From positions 55,365 through 119,364 of the forward strand of contig NZ_SCNN01000019.1 of the NCBI RefSeq assembly GCF_005503535.1: DNA of 64,000 nt. Reading direction: 5' to 3'. Made by a program: the position numbers and the translations under genes. This document shows positions 63,929-64,000 of this stretch, piece by piece. This DNA is from Mesorhizobium comanense (lineage in GTDB: Bacteria; Pseudomonadota; Alphaproteobacteria; Rhizobiales; Rhizobiaceae). Positions within the stretch are counted from its first letter, which is position 1. Each line of letters opens with the position of its first letter. The notes under the pieces are model-generated. The model was not told the DNA's origin. It ran no database searches and was given only the letters and a program-made list of their open reading frames with translations.

Positions 63929-64000
63929 AGTTGCAGCGCCTGGTCGCGGCATTGATCCGTTGATCGGCGTAGCTCGCTTCGCACCTTGCTCCGCCAGGGA

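Larger units (their letters stand above)
55570..64000 (+). mobile_element. Decayed prophage remnant, continuing past the window edge
   Basis: Contains small phage-type genes, a split terminase large subunit, a phage-structural/toxin fusion with its immunity gene and a partial terminase copy. No integrase, portal, capsid, lysis gene or clear attachment site is visible. About 3 kb of unrelated genes interrupt the terminase. The 3' limit is outside the window. Confidence 0.8.

Overview
The window is chromosomal DNA of an alphaproteobacterium, most likely a Mesorhizobium or close relative in the Phyllobacteriaceae. The evidence is the high GC, the SOS box of the alphaproteobacterial type (GTTC-N7-GTTC), the gene families present (DUF982, DUF3606, HWE-type kinase, MocR regulators, GFA proteins) and three families of dispersed palindromic repeats that fill gaps between genes. 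No rRNA, CRISPR array or complete IS element was seen. There is one tRNA gene.

Layout. 1-8.4 kb: DNA-damage functions (SOS-controlled dinB; an alkylation-repair group with ada, ogt and a 2-oxoglutarate oxygenase), an HxlR regulator with its divergent reductase, a hydrolase and an ECF sigma factor. 8.6-10.3 kb: a low-GC island bounded by 44-bp direct repeats of the 3' end of a SnoaL-like gene. 10.7-16.9 kb: a GGDEF/EAL protein, then a hydroxycinnamate (ferulate/coumarate) CoA-ligase and hydratase-lyase pair under a divergent MarR regulator. 17-24.5 kb: a membrane protein, a serine hydrolase, an orphan peptide-binding protein, an amino-acid oxidase with its XRE-cupin regulator, a PIN-domain toxin-antitoxin pair and an atypical SDR. 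24.7-29.1 kb: secreted proteins (di-haem peroxidase, AcpA/phospholipase C, DUF922 protease). 29.4-35.9 kb: MocR regulator and divergent flavoprotein, NADAR protein, acetyltransferase, orphan immunity-like protein, aminotransferase, Tat-exported isoaspartyl methyltransferase. 36-44 kb: AraC regulator, two outer-membrane proteins with related leaders, C39-like peptidase plus D-Ala-D-Ala-ligase-like enzyme, HipB-like regulator with three operators, an amine-oxidase-fold flavoprotein. 44-54.5 kb: aldo/keto reductase, HWE kinase, tRNA-Gln and many small rhizobial proteins. 54.7-55.2 kb: a fluoride riboswitch controlling crcB.

55.6-64 kb is a decayed prophage. Its terminase large-subunit gene is cut in two by about 3 kb of non-phage DNA carrying a HEAT-like protein, a MarR regulator and a TetX-like flavin monooxygenase. 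Downstream lies a 702-residue protein with a phage-structural (ejection-protein-like) N-terminal part and an AT-rich C-terminal HNH-like toxin module. Its stop codon overlaps the start of a probable immunity gene. After the immunity gene the terminase 3' end and its downstream spacer recur (145 bp, 5 mismatches), so the toxin-immunity cassette lies between long direct repeats. This is the most novel feature of the window.

Regulation is unusually readable. Paired or multiple operator-like repeats sit in front of the HxlR, both MarR, HipB-like, MocR, ribbon-helix-helix and toxin-antitoxin genes. All family and function assignments are from reading the sequence. No database search was run.
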